From assembly GCF_014822185.1 (NCBI RefSeq), contig NZ_QVLR01000096.1, positions 1 to 52,514 of the forward strand: a stretch of DNA of 52,514 bases, in the 5' to 3' direction. Below, one piece after another: positions 9,942 to 18,869 of this stretch; the first letter of the stretch is position 1; every line of letters starts with the position of its first letter. A program made the position numbers and the translations under genes. Origin of the DNA: Azoarcus sp. Aa7. Lineage in GTDB: Bacteria > Pseudomonadota > Gammaproteobacteria > Burkholderiales > Rhodocyclaceae. Below the pieces are notes generated by a model. The model had not been told where the DNA came from and searched no databases. It worked only from the letters and a program-made list of their open reading frames with translations.

Positions 9942-10790
9942 ATGTCCCTTCCCGACCTCCCGAATCCCCGCCCCGGCCCCGCCGCCGGCCACGTCTACCT
10001 TGTCGGCGCCGGCCCCGGCGACCCCGAGCTGCTGACCCTGCGCGGCGCGCGCCTCGTCTCGGGCGCGGACGCGATCGTCTATGACAACCTCGTCAGCCCG
10101 GCGATCGTGGATCTCGCGCCGGCATCGGCCGAACGCCACTACGTCGGCAAGAAGGCCGCCGACCACACCCTGCCGCAGGACGAGATCAACCAGCTGCTCG
10201 TGCGCCTCGCGCAGGCGGGCAAGCGCGTCGTGCGCCTGAAGGGCGGAGACCCCTTCATCTTCGGGCGCGGCGGCGAGGAGATGGAAGTGCTCGTCGCGGC
10301 CGGCATCACCGTCGAGGTCGTGCCCGGCGTCACCGCCGCGGCGGGCATCGCCGCCTACGCGGGCATCCCGCTCACGCACCGCGACCATGCCCGTTCGGTA
10401 GTGTTCACGACCGGCTTCCTCAAGGACGGCGCGCTCGATCTCGACTGGCCGATGCTCGCGCGGCGCGGCCAGACGCTGGTGATCTACATGGGCATCTCGC
10501 GCCTGCCCGACATCTGCCGCGAACTCGTCGCCCACGGCCTGCCCGCGGAAACCCCGGCCGGCGTCGTCGAACGCGGCACGACGCAGGCCCAGCGCGTCGC
10601 CGTCGGTACGCTCGCGAACCTGCCGCAGGTAGTCGCGGACGAAGGCATCCGCCCGCCGGCACTGACCATCGTCGGCGATGTCGTCGGCCTGTATCCGAGG
10701 CTCGCGTGGTTCGCGCCGGACAGCGCGCCGGTCGCACATGCGCCGCATGCAGGCTGCTCCACGACGCATCGCAGCGAGGGCGACTCATGA
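9942..10790 (+). CDS. cobA: Uroporphyrinogen-III C-methyltransferase (SUMT)
   Basis: A 282-residue SAM-dependent enzyme that methylates uroporphyrinogen III at C2 and C7 to give precorrin-2, the branch point to siroheme and cobalamin. Signatures are [15 protein letters not shown] near the N-terminus, [17 protein letters not shown], and the EVVPGVTAA and GIPLTHRD segments. There is no fused CysG oxidase/ferrochelatase domain. ATG 9942 (MSLPDL) starts just before the conserved strand; an AGGAG lies 13 bases upstream, a little far. Its stop overlaps the cobB start in ATGA, which ties it to the B12 genes, though it may also serve siroheme. Confidence 0.93.
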   Translation: MSLPDLPNPRPGPAAGHVYLVGAGPGDPELLTLRGARLVSGADAIVYDNLVSPAIVDLAPASAERHYVGKKAADHTLPQDEINQLLVRLAQAGKRVVRLKGGDPFIFGRGGEEMEVLVAAGITVEVVPGVTAAAGIAAYAGIPLTHRDHARSVVFTTGFLKDGALDLDWPMLARRGQTLVIYMGISRLPDICRELVAHGLPAETPAGVVERGTTQAQRVAVGTLANLPQVVADEGIRPPALTIVGDVVGLYPRLAWFAPDSAPVAHAPHAGCSTTHRSEGDS

Positions 10791-12076
10791 GCGCGGTCGC
10801 ACGTTGTCCCGCGCTGTTCGTCGCTGCACCCGCTTCGGGCCAAGGCAAGACCACCGTCACCGCCGCGCTCGCGCGTCTGCACGCGCGGCAGGGGCGGCGC
10901 GTGCGCGTGTTCAAGTGCGGGCCCGACTTCCTCGATCCGCAGATCCACGCGGTCGCGAGCGGTGCGTCCGTGTACAACCTCGATCTCGGTATGTGCGGCG
11001 AGGCCGACGCGGCGTGGCGCCTGCACGCGGCCGCGCGCGAGGCCGACCTGATCCTCGTCGAAGGGGTGATGGGCCTCTACGACGGCAACCCCTCCGGCGC
11101 CGACATCGCGCGGCGCTTCGGTCTCCCGGTGATGGCGGTGATCGACGCGCGCGCGATGGCGCAGACCTTCGGCGCGGTGGCCTACGGGCTCGCGCATTAC
11201 CAGCCGGGCCTGCCCTTCTCCGGCGTGCTCGCGAACCATGTCGGCAGCGCACGCCACGCGGAGATGCTGCGTGCGGCCTTGCCCGCGGACATGCGCTGGT
11301 ACGGCGCCTTGTCGCGCGACGCCCAGGCGGGGCTGCCGGAGCGCCACCTGGGCCTCCTGCAGGCGGCGGAGATCGCCGATCTGGAGGTGCGGCTGGACCG
11401 TTTCGCCGACGGCATCGCGGCGACCGGCGCGGCCGATCTGCCGGAGCCGGTGGAGTTTCCCGCGGCGCTGCCGGCGCAACTGCCGCCGCTGCTCGCCGGG
11501 CGCACGATCGCGATCGCGCGCGACGCGGCCTACGGCTTCATCTACCCGGCGAACCTCGACACCTTGAGCGGACTCGGTGCGCGGCTCGAATTCTTCTCGC
11601 CGCTTGCCGGCGACGCGCTGCCCGACTGCGACGCCGTGTGGCTGCCGGGCGGCTATCCCGAGTTGCACGGGGAGGCGCTCGCGGCGAACCCGCATTTCTT
11701 CGCCGCTCTGCGTGCGCACGCGGCGGCGGGCAAGCCGCTGCTCGCCGAGTGCGGCGGGATGATGAGCCTCTTCGAGACGGTCGTCGACAAGGCCGCGCAG
11801 GCGCATGCCTTCGCCGGCCTGTTGCCGGGGCACGCGGTGATGCAGCAACGGCTCGCGGCGCTCGGGATGCAGCTTGCCGAACTTCCGGAAGGACGGCTCA
11901 CCGGCCACACCTTTCATTATTCGAAGAGCGACTCCCCGCTCGTGCCCCTCGTGCGCGCCCGGACGCCGGACGGGCGCGAGGGCGAGGCGATCTACCGCCA
12001 GGGGCGGCTCACTGCGTCCTACGTGCATTTCTACTTTCCGTCGAATCCGACGGCCGTGGCGGGTCTCTTCGCCTGA
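10787..12076 (+). CDS. cobB: Cobyrinate a,c-diamide synthase
   Basis: A 429-residue glutamine- and ATP-dependent amidotransferase that amidates the a and c carboxylates of (hydrogeno)cobyrinate; the name cbiA is used in anaerobic pathways. The N-terminal ATPase domain begins [15 protein letters not shown] (P-loop of the dethiobiotin-synthetase type) and contains KCGPDFLDP and EGVMGLYDG. The C-terminal class-I glutaminase-like domain shows WLPGGYPE and the nucleophile region [11 protein letters not shown], with GHTFHYS near the end. ATG 10787 overlaps the cobA stop. It is the last B12 gene of the plus-strand block. Confidence 0.95.
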   Translation: MSAVARCPALFVAAPASGQGKTTVTAALARLHARQGRRVRVFKCGPDFLDPQIHAVASGASVYNLDLGMCGEADAAWRLHAAAREADLILVEGVMGLYDGNPSGADIARRFGLPVMAVIDARAMAQTFGAVAYGLAHYQPGLPFSGVLANHVGSARHAEMLRAALPADMRWYGALSRDAQAGLPERHLGLLQAAEIADLEVRLDRFADGIAATGAADLPEPVEFPAALPAQLPPLLAGRTIAIARDAAYGFIYPANLDTLSGLGARLEFFSPLAGDALPDCDAVWLPGGYPELHGEALAANPHFFAALRAHAAAGKPLLAECGGMMSLFETVVDKAAQAHAFAGLLPGHAVMQQRLAALGMQLAELPEGRLTGHTFHYSKSDSPLVPLVRARTPDGREGEAIYRQGRLTASYVHFYFPSNPTAVAGLFA

Positions 12077-12088
12077 CCGTGCTTGTCC

Positions 12089-12117
12089 CGTGGGGCGGGA
12101 TGGAATCCCGCCCCACG
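12089..12117. terminator. Perfect 13-bp hairpin after cobB
   Basis: CGTGGGGCGGGAT (12089-12101), a GGA loop, and its exact complement (12105-12117). It lies 12 bases after the cobB stop, so it may end the B12 transcript. There is no T-tract, so it could instead be a short dispersed palindrome; the GGGGCGGGA end resembles the arms of the repeat at 185-277. Confidence 0.55.
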
Positions 12118-12204
12118 CGGAGGCCATGAACGCCTCGGGATCGGGGCCGATGACGCTACACTTCGATCATCGGGCCGCCGAAGCGCGCCCACCGGAGGAA
12201 CCGC

Positions 12205-12795
12205 ATGACCGAGCGCTGCGCCTGGGCGGGCAATGATCCGCTGTACGTCCATTACCACGATACCGAATGGGGCGTGCCGACCGACGACCCGCGCACGCTA
12301 TTCGAATTCCTCGTCCTCGAAGGCGCGCAGGCGGGGCTGTCGTGGATCACCGTGCTGCGGAAGCGCGAGCGTTACCGGGCGGTGTTCGACGGCTTCGATC
12401 CCGAGCATATCGTGCGCTACGACGATGCTAAGAAGGCCGAGCTGCTCGCCGACCCCGGCATCATCCGCAACCGCGCGAAGATCGACGCTGCGATCCTCAA
12501 CGCCCGTGCTTGGCTCGACCTTCGCGACGCAGGAACCGATCCCGTCGCCTGGCTGTGGAGCTTCGTCGACGGCGAGCCGGTGCAGAACGCCTTCTCCGCG
12601 CTCGGCGAGATCCCCGCGACCACGCCGCAGTCCGACGCGATGAGCAAGGCGCTGAAGGCGCGTGGCTTCAAGTTCGTCGGCAGCACGATCTGCTACGCGC
12701 TGATGCAGGCGGCGGGCATGACCAACGACCATGTCGTCGCCTGTCCGCGTCATCGCGAAGTCGCGGAAATCGCCCGCTTGTGGAGTCGGGCTTGA
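12205..12795 (+). CDS. tag: DNA-3-methyladenine glycosylase I
   Basis: A 196-residue base-excision repair enzyme that removes 3-methyladenine from alkylated DNA. The N-terminus (MTERCAWAG, then YHDTEWGVP) and ILNARAW match Tag. The structural zinc ligands are present: Cys5, His18, and the C-terminal His and Cys of DHVVACP. QAGLSWITVLRKRERYR is the helix-hairpin-helix-type region of the family. GGAGG lies upstream of the ATG. It is separated from cobB by the hairpin above and overlaps the following LysR gene start. Confidence 0.95.
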   Translation: MTERCAWAGNDPLYVHYHDTEWGVPTDDPRTLFEFLVLEGAQAGLSWITVLRKRERYRAVFDGFDPEHIVRYDDAKKAELLADPGIIRNRAKIDAAILNARAWLDLRDAGTDPVAWLWSFVDGEPVQNAFSALGEIPATTPQSDAMSKALKARGFKFVGSTICYALMQAAGMTNDHVVACPRHREVAEIARLWSRA

Positions 12796-13670
12796 GCGCG
12801 CCGCTGCGCCACGTGCCGCCGATGCACGCGCTGGCGGCCTTCGAGGCGGCCGCGCGCCTGGGCGGCTTCGCGCAGGCGGCCGAAGAGCTGTGCGTGACGC
12901 CCAGCGCCGTCAGCCACCGCATCCGCCAGCTCGAAACCCAGCTCGGCACGGCCCTGTTCGAGCGTGCGTCGGGCGGGGTTCGGCCGACGACCGCCGGGCG
13001 GCTGTACCTCGACAGCGTGCGCGCGGCTTTCGACAAACTCGCGCAGGCGGGCGCGGTGCTGCGGCCCGAGCGCGAGCGCCTGCGCGTGTCGCTGCCGCCG
13101 ACCTTCGCGCGCCAGCTGCTGATGGCACGCCTGCCCGAATACCTGCGCGCGCATCCCGAGGTGGAACTCGAGGCACACCTGTCGATCCCGCTGCAGGACG
13201 TCACCGCCGAGGCGGCCGACGTCGAGGTGCGCTGGGGGCGCGGCGATTACCCGGAGCGCGTCGTGCGCAAGCTCTTCGACGACACCATGGCGCCGCTCGC
13301 CGCGCCGTCGTGGGTTGCCGCGCATGCGCCGGCCGGCATGGCGGATCTCGCCGGCCTGGAATTGCTGCGCTCGCCGCTGCTGCCGTGGCGTCCGTGTTTC
13401 CTCGCGGCTGGCCTCGACTGGGGGGAGCCCGAGCGTGGTGCGGTGTTCAACGACCTCGGCATGCTGATGGAGATCGCCGCGGCGGGTTTGGGTGCGGCGG
13501 TGGGCACGCGGCGCCTGTCGGCGGCGTGGGTCGAGACGGGCAGGCTCGTGCCGCTCTTCGGCGTGTCCGCGCCGGCGCCCTTCACGTACTACGCGGTGAC
13601 GACGCCGGCGCAGAGCAAGCGTGCCGTGGTGCAGGAATTCATCGACTGGCTCACAGCCGCGTTCGCATAG
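12792..13670 (+). CDS. LysR-family transcriptional regulator (GcvA type)
   Basis: A 292-residue regulator. The N-terminal winged helix-turn-helix shows the GcvA-type pattern (PPMHALAAFEAAARL, then AAEELCVTPSAVSHRIRQLE, then LGTALFER), followed by a periplasmic-binding-protein-like effector domain. The proposed TTG at 12792 overlaps the tag stop (TTGA) and has GGAG six bases upstream; GTG 12813 and ATG 12822 are later in-frame options but would trim the conserved N-terminus. It is tightly linked to tag on one side and acpH (12 bases) on the other, so it may simply be co-transcribed. The target is unknown. Confidence 0.88.
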   Translation: MSAPLRHVPPMHALAAFEAAARLGGFAQAAEELCVTPSAVSHRIRQLETQLGTALFERASGGVRPTTAGRLYLDSVRAAFDKLAQAGAVLRPERERLRVSLPPTFARQLLMARLPEYLRAHPEVELEAHLSIPLQDVTAEAADVEVRWGRGDYPERVVRKLFDDTMAPLAAPSWVAAHAPAGMADLAGLELLRSPLLPWRPCFLAAGLDWGEPERGAVFNDLGMLMEIAAAGLGAAVGTRRLSAAWVETGRLVPLFGVSAPAPFTYYAVTTPAQSKRAVVQEFIDWLTAAFA

Positions 13671-13681
13671 GCAGGGCGGAC

Positions 13682-14302
13682 ATGAACTTCCTCGCGCACG
13701 CCTGGCTCGCCGGCGATTCCCCTCCGGACCGCCTCGGCGGCCTGATGGGAGATTTCGTCAAGGGGCCGCTGCCGGCCGGCCTGCCGCCGGACGTTGCCGA
13801 GGGCGTACGCCTGCATCGCCAGATCGACGTCTTCGCCGAAACCCATCCTGCCTTCCAGCGCAGCCGTGCGCGGGTGTCGCCCGAGCGGCGGCGCGTCGCT
13901 GGGGTGATGGTCGACATGTTCTACGACCACTTCCTCGCGCTGCACTGGGAGCGTTTCCACGACGAGCCGCTCGAACGCTTCAGCGCGGCGATGTACGCGC
14001 TGATGGGTGCGCACGGCACGCTGCTGCCGCCGCGCCTGGCGGCGATCCTGCCGCGCATGCGCGAATCGGACTGGCTGGGGAGTTATCGTTCGGCGGACGT
14101 CATCGCGATGGCGCTGGACCGTATGGCACTGCGCCTGCGCCGCGCCAATCCACTGACCGGCAGCGGCGCCGAGCTACTCGCCGACTACGCCGGCTTCGAG
14201 GCGGATTTCTTCGAGTTCATCGCGGCGGCCGAGGCGTTCGCCGCGAACAGCCGGGCCCTGCGCGGACCCGGCTCAGGGTGTTGCATCAACGCAACGGAAT
14301 GA
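13682..14302 (+). CDS. acpH: Acyl carrier protein phosphodiesterase
   Basis: A 206-residue DUF479-family protein expected to hydrolyse the 4'-phosphopantetheine arm from holo-ACP. It begins MNFLAHAWLAGD, has the conserved GDFVKG and RLHRQIDVFAE with metal-binding His and Asp residues, and VDMFYDHFLA. These are characteristic of AcpH, which belongs to the HD-like hydrolase group. Its stop lies inside the end of the gene on the opposite strand (17-base tail-to-tail overlap). Confidence 0.9.
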   Translation: MNFLAHAWLAGDSPPDRLGGLMGDFVKGPLPAGLPPDVAEGVRLHRQIDVFAETHPAFQRSRARVSPERRRVAGVMVDMFYDHFLALHWERFHDEPLERFSAAMYALMGAHGTLLPPRLAAILPRMRESDWLGSYRSADVIAMALDRMALRLRRANPLTGSGAELLADYAGFEADFFEFIAAAEAFAANSRALRGPGSGCCINATE

Positions 14303-14648
14303 CCAGCGGCGGGATGTCGACGCCGATCGTGATCGCGGGATCGCGCGGATAGATGCGCGGCGCGTAGACCGGGGCATAGACGGGTTCCGGGGCGTAATAC
14401 CCGATCGGGCGCTCGTAGTAGCGGTATTCGCGCACCACCGGCCGGCGTTCGACGATCCGTTCGCGGATCACGACGCGCTCGTGGTCGCGGAATTTCTTGT
14501 AGTGCCCGTGCCTGTGGCCGCGATCGTGGTCGCGCCACTCATGGCGGTCTTCGCGCCAGTCGTCGCGCCCGGCCTGCGCGGGCAGGGCGGTGAGGAGGGC
14601 GCTACCGGCGATCAATGCGGCAAGCAGCTTCAGTACGTTCGATTTCAT
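14286..14648 (-). CDS. Small exported protein rich in His, Arg, Tyr and Pro
   Basis: A 120-residue protein of unknown function. A clear signal peptide (residues 1-26, ending LPAQA) is followed by a charged segment rich in His, Asp, Arg and Trp (about 27-60), a basic and acidic helix-like stretch (61-75), then a Tyr/Pro/Val-rich tail with repeats such as APEPVYAPVYAP. Small periplasmic proteins of this composition are common in betaproteobacteria and usually remain hypothetical; metal binding through the His cluster is possible but unproven. An AGGAG (AGGAGAAGAATC) precedes the ATG. The 3' end overlaps acpH by 17 bases. Confidence 0.85.
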   Translation of the reverse strand: MKSNVLKLLAALIAGSALLTALPAQAGRDDWREDRHEWRDHDRGHRHGHYKKFRDHERVVIRERIVERRPVVREYRYYERPIGYYAPEPVYAPVYAPRIYPRDPAITIGVDIPPLVIPLR

Positions 14649-14774
14649 GATTCTTCTCCTGACGAGCCGGACATCGTCACGCAGCGCGTACCGTTGTCCC
14701 CATGCGCATTAAACGCGAGATCGAGCGGAGAAGTTGTCGCCGAGTTGTAAGCGAATATGCATCGGACGGCTTAG

Positions 14775-14801
14775 TCCGGGGGCATGCGGCCGGCCCCCGG
14801 A
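14775..14801 (-). terminator. Hairpin after lutC
   Basis: A perfect 9-bp stem (TCCGGGGGC, 14775-14783; complement 14793-14801) with a 9-base loop lies 16 bases past the lutC stop on the minus strand. It lacks a T-tract, so it is at best a weak or Rho-assisted transcription end. Confidence 0.45.
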
Positions 14802-14816
14802 CCCGCTCGTTCGGCT

Positions 14817-15461
14817 TCAGCCGACGAGGATCACATGCACGCGCCGCGGGCCATGCGCGCCGAGCTGGATGGTCTGCTCGACGTCGGCCGTGCGCGAGGG
14901 GCCGGAGATGATGTTGGTCGCGCGCGGCATGCCCTCGGGTCGGGCGCGCAGGATCTCCCATGCCTCCTCGAAGTGGCCCACGATCGCACCCGCGTCGAGC
15001 ACGACGACGTGGTCGTCGGGCACGAAGTTGTGCGTGATCGGGCTGGCCGGGCCGGAGGCCATCATCAGGCTGCCGGGCTCCGCGATGCCCGCCAGCGCCT
15101 GCGACACCGACATCGTTTCGCTGATGCCGGCCGCGCCGTGATGCACCTCCAGCCCGGCGGGCCACGAAAGATCCTGCAGCGCGGCACCGACCACGGCGCG
15201 CGCGGGCAGGCCCATCGCCGTGCGGTAGGCTTCGACCGCGGCGGGCACGTCGGCGCGGCTCGCAACGCGTTGCGTCGTGCCGGCGCGGCTCTCGAACTTG
15301 CGCACGAAGCGCGCGACGAGGTCTTCGTCCTGCGCCGGGCGGGTGTGCCGCGGGCGGCGCGCGTCGAGCTCGGCGCGCCGCGCGTCGTCCAGCGGGCCGC
15401 GCCGCAGCGCGTTGCGGACGGAGCCGAGGATGGCGTCTCTTGCGTTCATTGCTGCGCTCAT
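14817..15461 (-). CDS. lutC: Lactate utilization protein C
   Basis: A 214-residue LUD-domain (DUF162) protein, third subunit of the LutABC L-lactate oxidation complex that converts lactate to pyruvate. The N-terminus has the short NARDAILGSVRNAL helix usual in LutC. The LUD domain shows GISETMSVSQALAGIAEPGSL and the C-terminal SGPSRTADVEQTIQLGAHGP, a strongly conserved signature. ATG 15461 overlaps the lutB stop in ATGA; an internal ATG at 15449 is less likely. It is last in the lutABC order. Confidence 0.93.
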   Translation of the reverse strand: MSAAMNARDAILGSVRNALRRGPLDDARRAELDARRPRHTRPAQDEDLVARFVRKFESRAGTTQRVASRADVPAAVEAYRTAMGLPARAVVGAALQDLSWPAGLEVHHGAAGISETMSVSQALAGIAEPGSLMMASGPASPITHNFVPDDHVVVLDAGAIVGHFEEAWEILRARPEGMPRATNIISGPSRTADVEQTIQLGAHGPRRVHVILVG

Positions 15462-16864
15462 TTCTGGCCTCGCTTGCCTTGCCACAGTTCCAGGAAGGTG
15501 CGCCCCGCCGGGGCCGGCAGGTCGCGCACGTCGGTCCAGCCGCTGGCGAGCGGCAGGCGGCGGATGCTGCCGTCCTTCGCGATCGCCGACAGGAAGCGCG
15601 CGCCGACCTGCTCGAGCGCGTGGTACAGCTTCGGCCGCGTCGCAATATAGCGCCACACTTTCAGCGCGCGCCTCTGCATCGCCGGCGTGATGTCCTGCTG
15701 GTGCTGCATGTGGCGCAGCTCGCGCAACAGGTCGGGCAGCGGGATCTTCACCGGGCACACCGAGGCGCAGCGCCCGTTCAGCGTGCACGCGTTGGGGAGA
15801 TCGTAGGCATTGTCGAGACCCTTGATCAGCGGCGTCAGCACTGAGCCCATCGGGCCGGGATAGACCCAGCCGTAGGCGTGACCGCCGACCGCGCCATACA
15901 CCGGGCAGTGGTTCATGCACGCGCCGCAACGGATGCAGCGCAGCATGTCCTTGAAGCGCCCGCCGAGCATCTTGGAGCGGCCGTTGTCGACCAGCACGAC
16001 GTGGTACTCCTCCGGGCCGTCGATGTCGTCGGCGCGGCGCGGGCCGGTCGAGATCGTCGTGTAGGTCTCCGTTTCCTGGCCGGTCGCGCTGCGCGCCAGC
16101 AGGCGTAGGAACAGCGTCGCGTCGTCGAGCGTCGGCACGACGCGCTCGATGCCGGACGTGACGATATGCACCTTCGCCAGCGTCTGCGTCAGGTCGCCGT
16201 TGCCCTCGTTGGTGACGATGATCGACGAGCCGGTCTCGGCGACGAGGAAGTTGCCGCCGGTGATGCCGACGTCGGCGCGGAAGTACTTGTCGCGCAGCAC
16301 CCTGCGCGCCTCATTGACGAGGTCGGCGACCTCGGTCTTGCGCGGGCCGCCGTGCGCGGCCTCGAAGAGGTCGGAGACCTGGTCCTTGGTCTTGTGCACC
16401 GCCGGCGCGATGATGTGCGAGGGCGGTTCGTGCGCGAGCTGGATGATGTATTCGCCGAGGTCGGTCTCGACGACTTCCATGCCGTGCTCGATCAGCGCCT
16501 CGTTGAGGCCGATCTCCTCGGACACCATCGACTTGCCCTTGGTGACCGTCTTCGCGTCGACGCGCTTGCAGATGTCGAGGATGATCTTCCGCGCCTCCTT
16601 GGCGTCGCGCGCCCAGTGCACGTGGCCGCCGGCGGCCGTCACCGCCGCTTCGTAGCGCTCGAGGTAGTGATCGAGGTTGTCGAGGATGTGGTTCTTGGTG
16701 TTCTTCGCTTCCTCGCGCAGCTGTTCGAACTCCGGCAGCTCCGCCGCCTGCTGCGCGCGCTTGCCGACGAAGCCGCCGCGCGCCTTGCCGAGCGCCTGCT
16801 GCAGGCTCGCGTCGTGGATCGCGAAAACCGCGCGTTCCTTGAATTCCTTCGAACGGATTTCCAT
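15458..16864 (-). CDS. lutB: Lactate utilization iron-sulfur protein B
   Basis: A 468-residue subunit with an N-terminal LUD domain (about 60-295; GITGGNFLVAETGS, IVTSGIERVVPTL) and a C-terminal ferredoxin-like part with two cysteine motifs, then a DUF3390-type tail (about 385-468). The first motif C310-x2-C313-x2-C316-x3-C320-P is complete. The second reads C360-T-L-N363-G-R-C366-x3-C370-P, with Asn where a fourth Cys would be expected. It transfers electrons from lactate oxidation. It overlaps lutA by one base and lutC by four. Confidence 0.95.
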   Translation of the reverse strand: MEIRSKEFKERAVFAIHDASLQQALGKARGGFVGKRAQQAAELPEFEQLREEAKNTKNHILDNLDHYLERYEAAVTAAGGHVHWARDAKEARKIILDICKRVDAKTVTKGKSMVSEEIGLNEALIEHGMEVVETDLGEYIIQLAHEPPSHIIAPAVHKTKDQVSDLFEAAHGGPRKTEVADLVNEARRVLRDKYFRADVGITGGNFLVAETGSSIIVTNEGNGDLTQTLAKVHIVTSGIERVVPTLDDATLFLRLLARSATGQETETYTTISTGPRRADDIDGPEEYHVVLVDNGRSKMLGGRFKDMLRCIRCGACMNHCPVYGAVGGHAYGWVYPGPMGSVLTPLIKGLDNAYDLPNACTLNGRCASVCPVKIPLPDLLRELRHMQHQQDITPAMQRRALKVWRYIATRPKLYHALEQVGARFLSAIAKDGSIRRLPLASGWTDVRDLPAPAGRTFLELWQGKRGQK

Positions 16865-17649
16865 CAGTCGGACTCCTTCGCGGCGCCCGCGAGCCCCGGT
16901 CCGTCCGCGAGGCCGGCGAGCACTTCGGCGGTGTGGAAGACCTTCACCGGCGCGTTGATACGCTTTAGCCGCCCGGCGATGTTCATCAGGCAGCCGAGGT
17001 CGCCGCCGACGACGGTGTCGGCGCCGGTGGCTAGGATGTTGCGCACCTTGTCCTCGACCATCTTCTCCGAGATCTCCGGGTATTTGATGCAGAAGGTGCC
17101 GCCGAAGCCGCAGCACACCTCGCTGTCTTCCATCTCCTTGAGCTTCAGGCCGTCGACCTCGCCGAGCAGCGTGCGCGGCTGGCCCTTGATGCCCAGGCCG
17201 CGCAGGCCGGAACAGGAGTCGTGGTAGGTCACGGTGCCGTCGTAGTGCGCATCGGATGTGGTCGCACCGAGCACATCGGCGAGGAAGGACAGCAGCTCCC
17301 AGCTCTTCACCGACAGCGCCTGCGCGCGCGGCAGCCACACCGGATCGTCCTGGAACAGCACCGGGTAGTCGTGGCGGATCGTCGCCATGCACGAGCCGGA
17401 GGGGCCGACGATGTAATCGTAGTTTTCGAACGTCTCGATGACCTGGCGCGCCAGCGCACGCGCGGCCTCGTAGTCGCCGCTGTTGTAGCCGGGCTGGCCG
17501 CAGCAGGTCTGGTTCGCCGGTACCTCGACGGTACAGCCGGCGTCTTCGAGCAGCTTCGCCGCGGAGAAGCCGACGTTCGGGCGGAAGACGTTCATCAGGC
17601 AGGTGGCGAACAGTCCGACGCGTGGCCCGCGGATGGGCGTTTCGGTCAT
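16864..17649 (-). CDS. lutA: Lactate utilization protein A
   Basis: A 261-residue cysteine-rich (CCG domain) protein, first gene of lutABC and related to heterodisulfide reductase and glycolate oxidase GlcF subunits. Two CCG repeats are visible, NQTCCGQPGYN and EVCCGFGGTF, each preceded by the companion conserved Cys (ATCLMNVF; SCSGL). These probably bind a cubane cluster. ATG 17649 (MTETPIRGP) has GGAG ten bases upstream. It is divergent from the EamA transporter gene; the promoter should lie in 17650-17869. No adjacent LutR or LldR regulator is present, and the window has no lactate permease. Confidence 0.94.
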   Translation of the reverse strand: MTETPIRGPRVGLFATCLMNVFRPNVGFSAAKLLEDAGCTVEVPANQTCCGQPGYNSGDYEAARALARQVIETFENYDYIVGPSGSCMATIRHDYPVLFQDDPVWLPRAQALSVKSWELLSFLADVLGATTSDAHYDGTVTYHDSCSGLRGLGIKGQPRTLLGEVDGLKLKEMEDSEVCCGFGGTFCIKYPEISEKMVEDKVRNILATGADTVVGGDLGCLMNIAGRLKRINAPVKVFHTAEVLAGLADGPGLAGAAKESD

Positions 17650-17869
17650 GAGGGAGGTCTCCGGTTCTTGTTCGGAATAGGGTGAGGAGATGTTAACAAG
17701 CTCCGCGGCGCCGCGCGGCGAGGGATTTTCAGCCCTGCGATGAGCCCGGTTCATGTCGTGGGCAGCATAGCAGCTGCCAAGCCCGATTCGCGCGTGCTCA
17801 GGGTTTCCCCGCACCCCCGCGAGGGCTTTGCGTGGCACACTGCGCGCCTGCGATCCGGGGAAGGAATCC

Positions 17870-18859
17870 ATGCTGGTTGGTTTGCTCGCCGCGCTCGGCG
17901 CGGGCTTGTTGTGGGGGCTCGTATTCGTCGTGCCCCTGATGCTCGGCGACTACCCCGGCATCGTGCTTGCGTTCGGCCGCTACATCGCCTTCGGCGTCCT
18001 CGCGCTGGGGCTTGCATGGATGGACCGCGCCGCACTGGCAAAGCTCACGCGAGCCGACTGGATCGAAGCCGGCAAGCTCGCGCTGGTCGGCAACCTGATC
18101 TATTACACGACGCTCGCCAGCGCGATCCAGCTCGCCGGCGCGCCGGTGCCGACGCTGATGATCGGCACGCTGCCGGTCGTGATCGCGATCTGCGCGAACC
18201 TGACCGAGCGCCGTGCCGGCAATGTCGCGGACGTCGTCGCGTGGCGGCGCCTCGCGCTGCCGCTCGTGGTGATCCTGGCGGGCCTCGTGGTCGTGCAGTT
18301 CGATTCCGCCGCCCATGCGGCAGACGCGGCCGGGCAGGGAGGCGAGGGCGCCCAAGGCGGGCTGCGCTATGCGCTGGGCCTGCTGCTGGCAGCCGTCTCG
18401 GTCGCGTCGTGGACCTGGTATCCGATCCGCAACGGGCGCTGGCTGCGTGCGCGCGAGCCGGGGCTCGCGCGGCCGTGGGCGACCGCGCAGGGGCTCGTGA
18501 CGCTGCCGCTCGCGCTCGTCGCCGCAGCCGGCTTCGCGCTGTGGGAAGGTGTCGCCGCGCCGGCGGAGGCGTTCGACTGGCCCTTCGGGCCGCGGCCGCT
18601 GGCCTTCGTCGGCCTGATGCTGCTGGTCGGGCTCGCCGCATCGTGGCTGGGCACGCTGCTGTGGAACCGCGCGAGCCATCTGTTGCCCCCGGCGTTCGCG
18701 GGCCAGCTCATCGTGTTCGAAACGCTGGCGGCGCTGCTCTATGCTTTCCTGTGGTACGGGCGTTGGCCGGGTCTCGGCGAGGCGGCAGGCATCGTGCTGC
18801 TGGTCGTGGGCGTGCTGCTGGGCGTGCGTGTGTTCCGGCCGGCGGCAAGCGGACCTTGA
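17870..18859 (+). CDS. EamA/DMT-family membrane transporter
   Basis: A 329-residue inner-membrane protein with ten predicted hydrophobic segments in two EamA halves (about 1-140 and 170-329), separated by an Ala/Gly-rich loop near 142-160. Motifs GAGLLWGLVFVVPLM, FGRYIAFG and the second-half LLWNRASHLLPPAFAGQL are typical of this drug/metabolite exporter family. The substrate cannot be told from sequence. ATG 17870 has a GGGGAAGGA ribosome binding site. The DUF2784 gene follows 10 bases later. Confidence 0.85.
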   Translation: MLVGLLAALGAGLLWGLVFVVPLMLGDYPGIVLAFGRYIAFGVLALGLAWMDRAALAKLTRADWIEAGKLALVGNLIYYTTLASAIQLAGAPVPTLMIGTLPVVIAICANLTERRAGNVADVVAWRRLALPLVVILAGLVVVQFDSAAHAADAAGQGGEGAQGGLRYALGLLLAAVSVASWTWYPIRNGRWLRAREPGLARPWATAQGLVTLPLALVAAAGFALWEGVAAPAEAFDWPFGPRPLAFVGLMLLVGLAASWLGTLLWNRASHLLPPAFAGQLIVFETLAALLYAFLWYGRWPGLGEAAGIVLLVVGVLLGVRVFRPAASGP

Positions 18860-18869
18860 GGAGAAGAAT

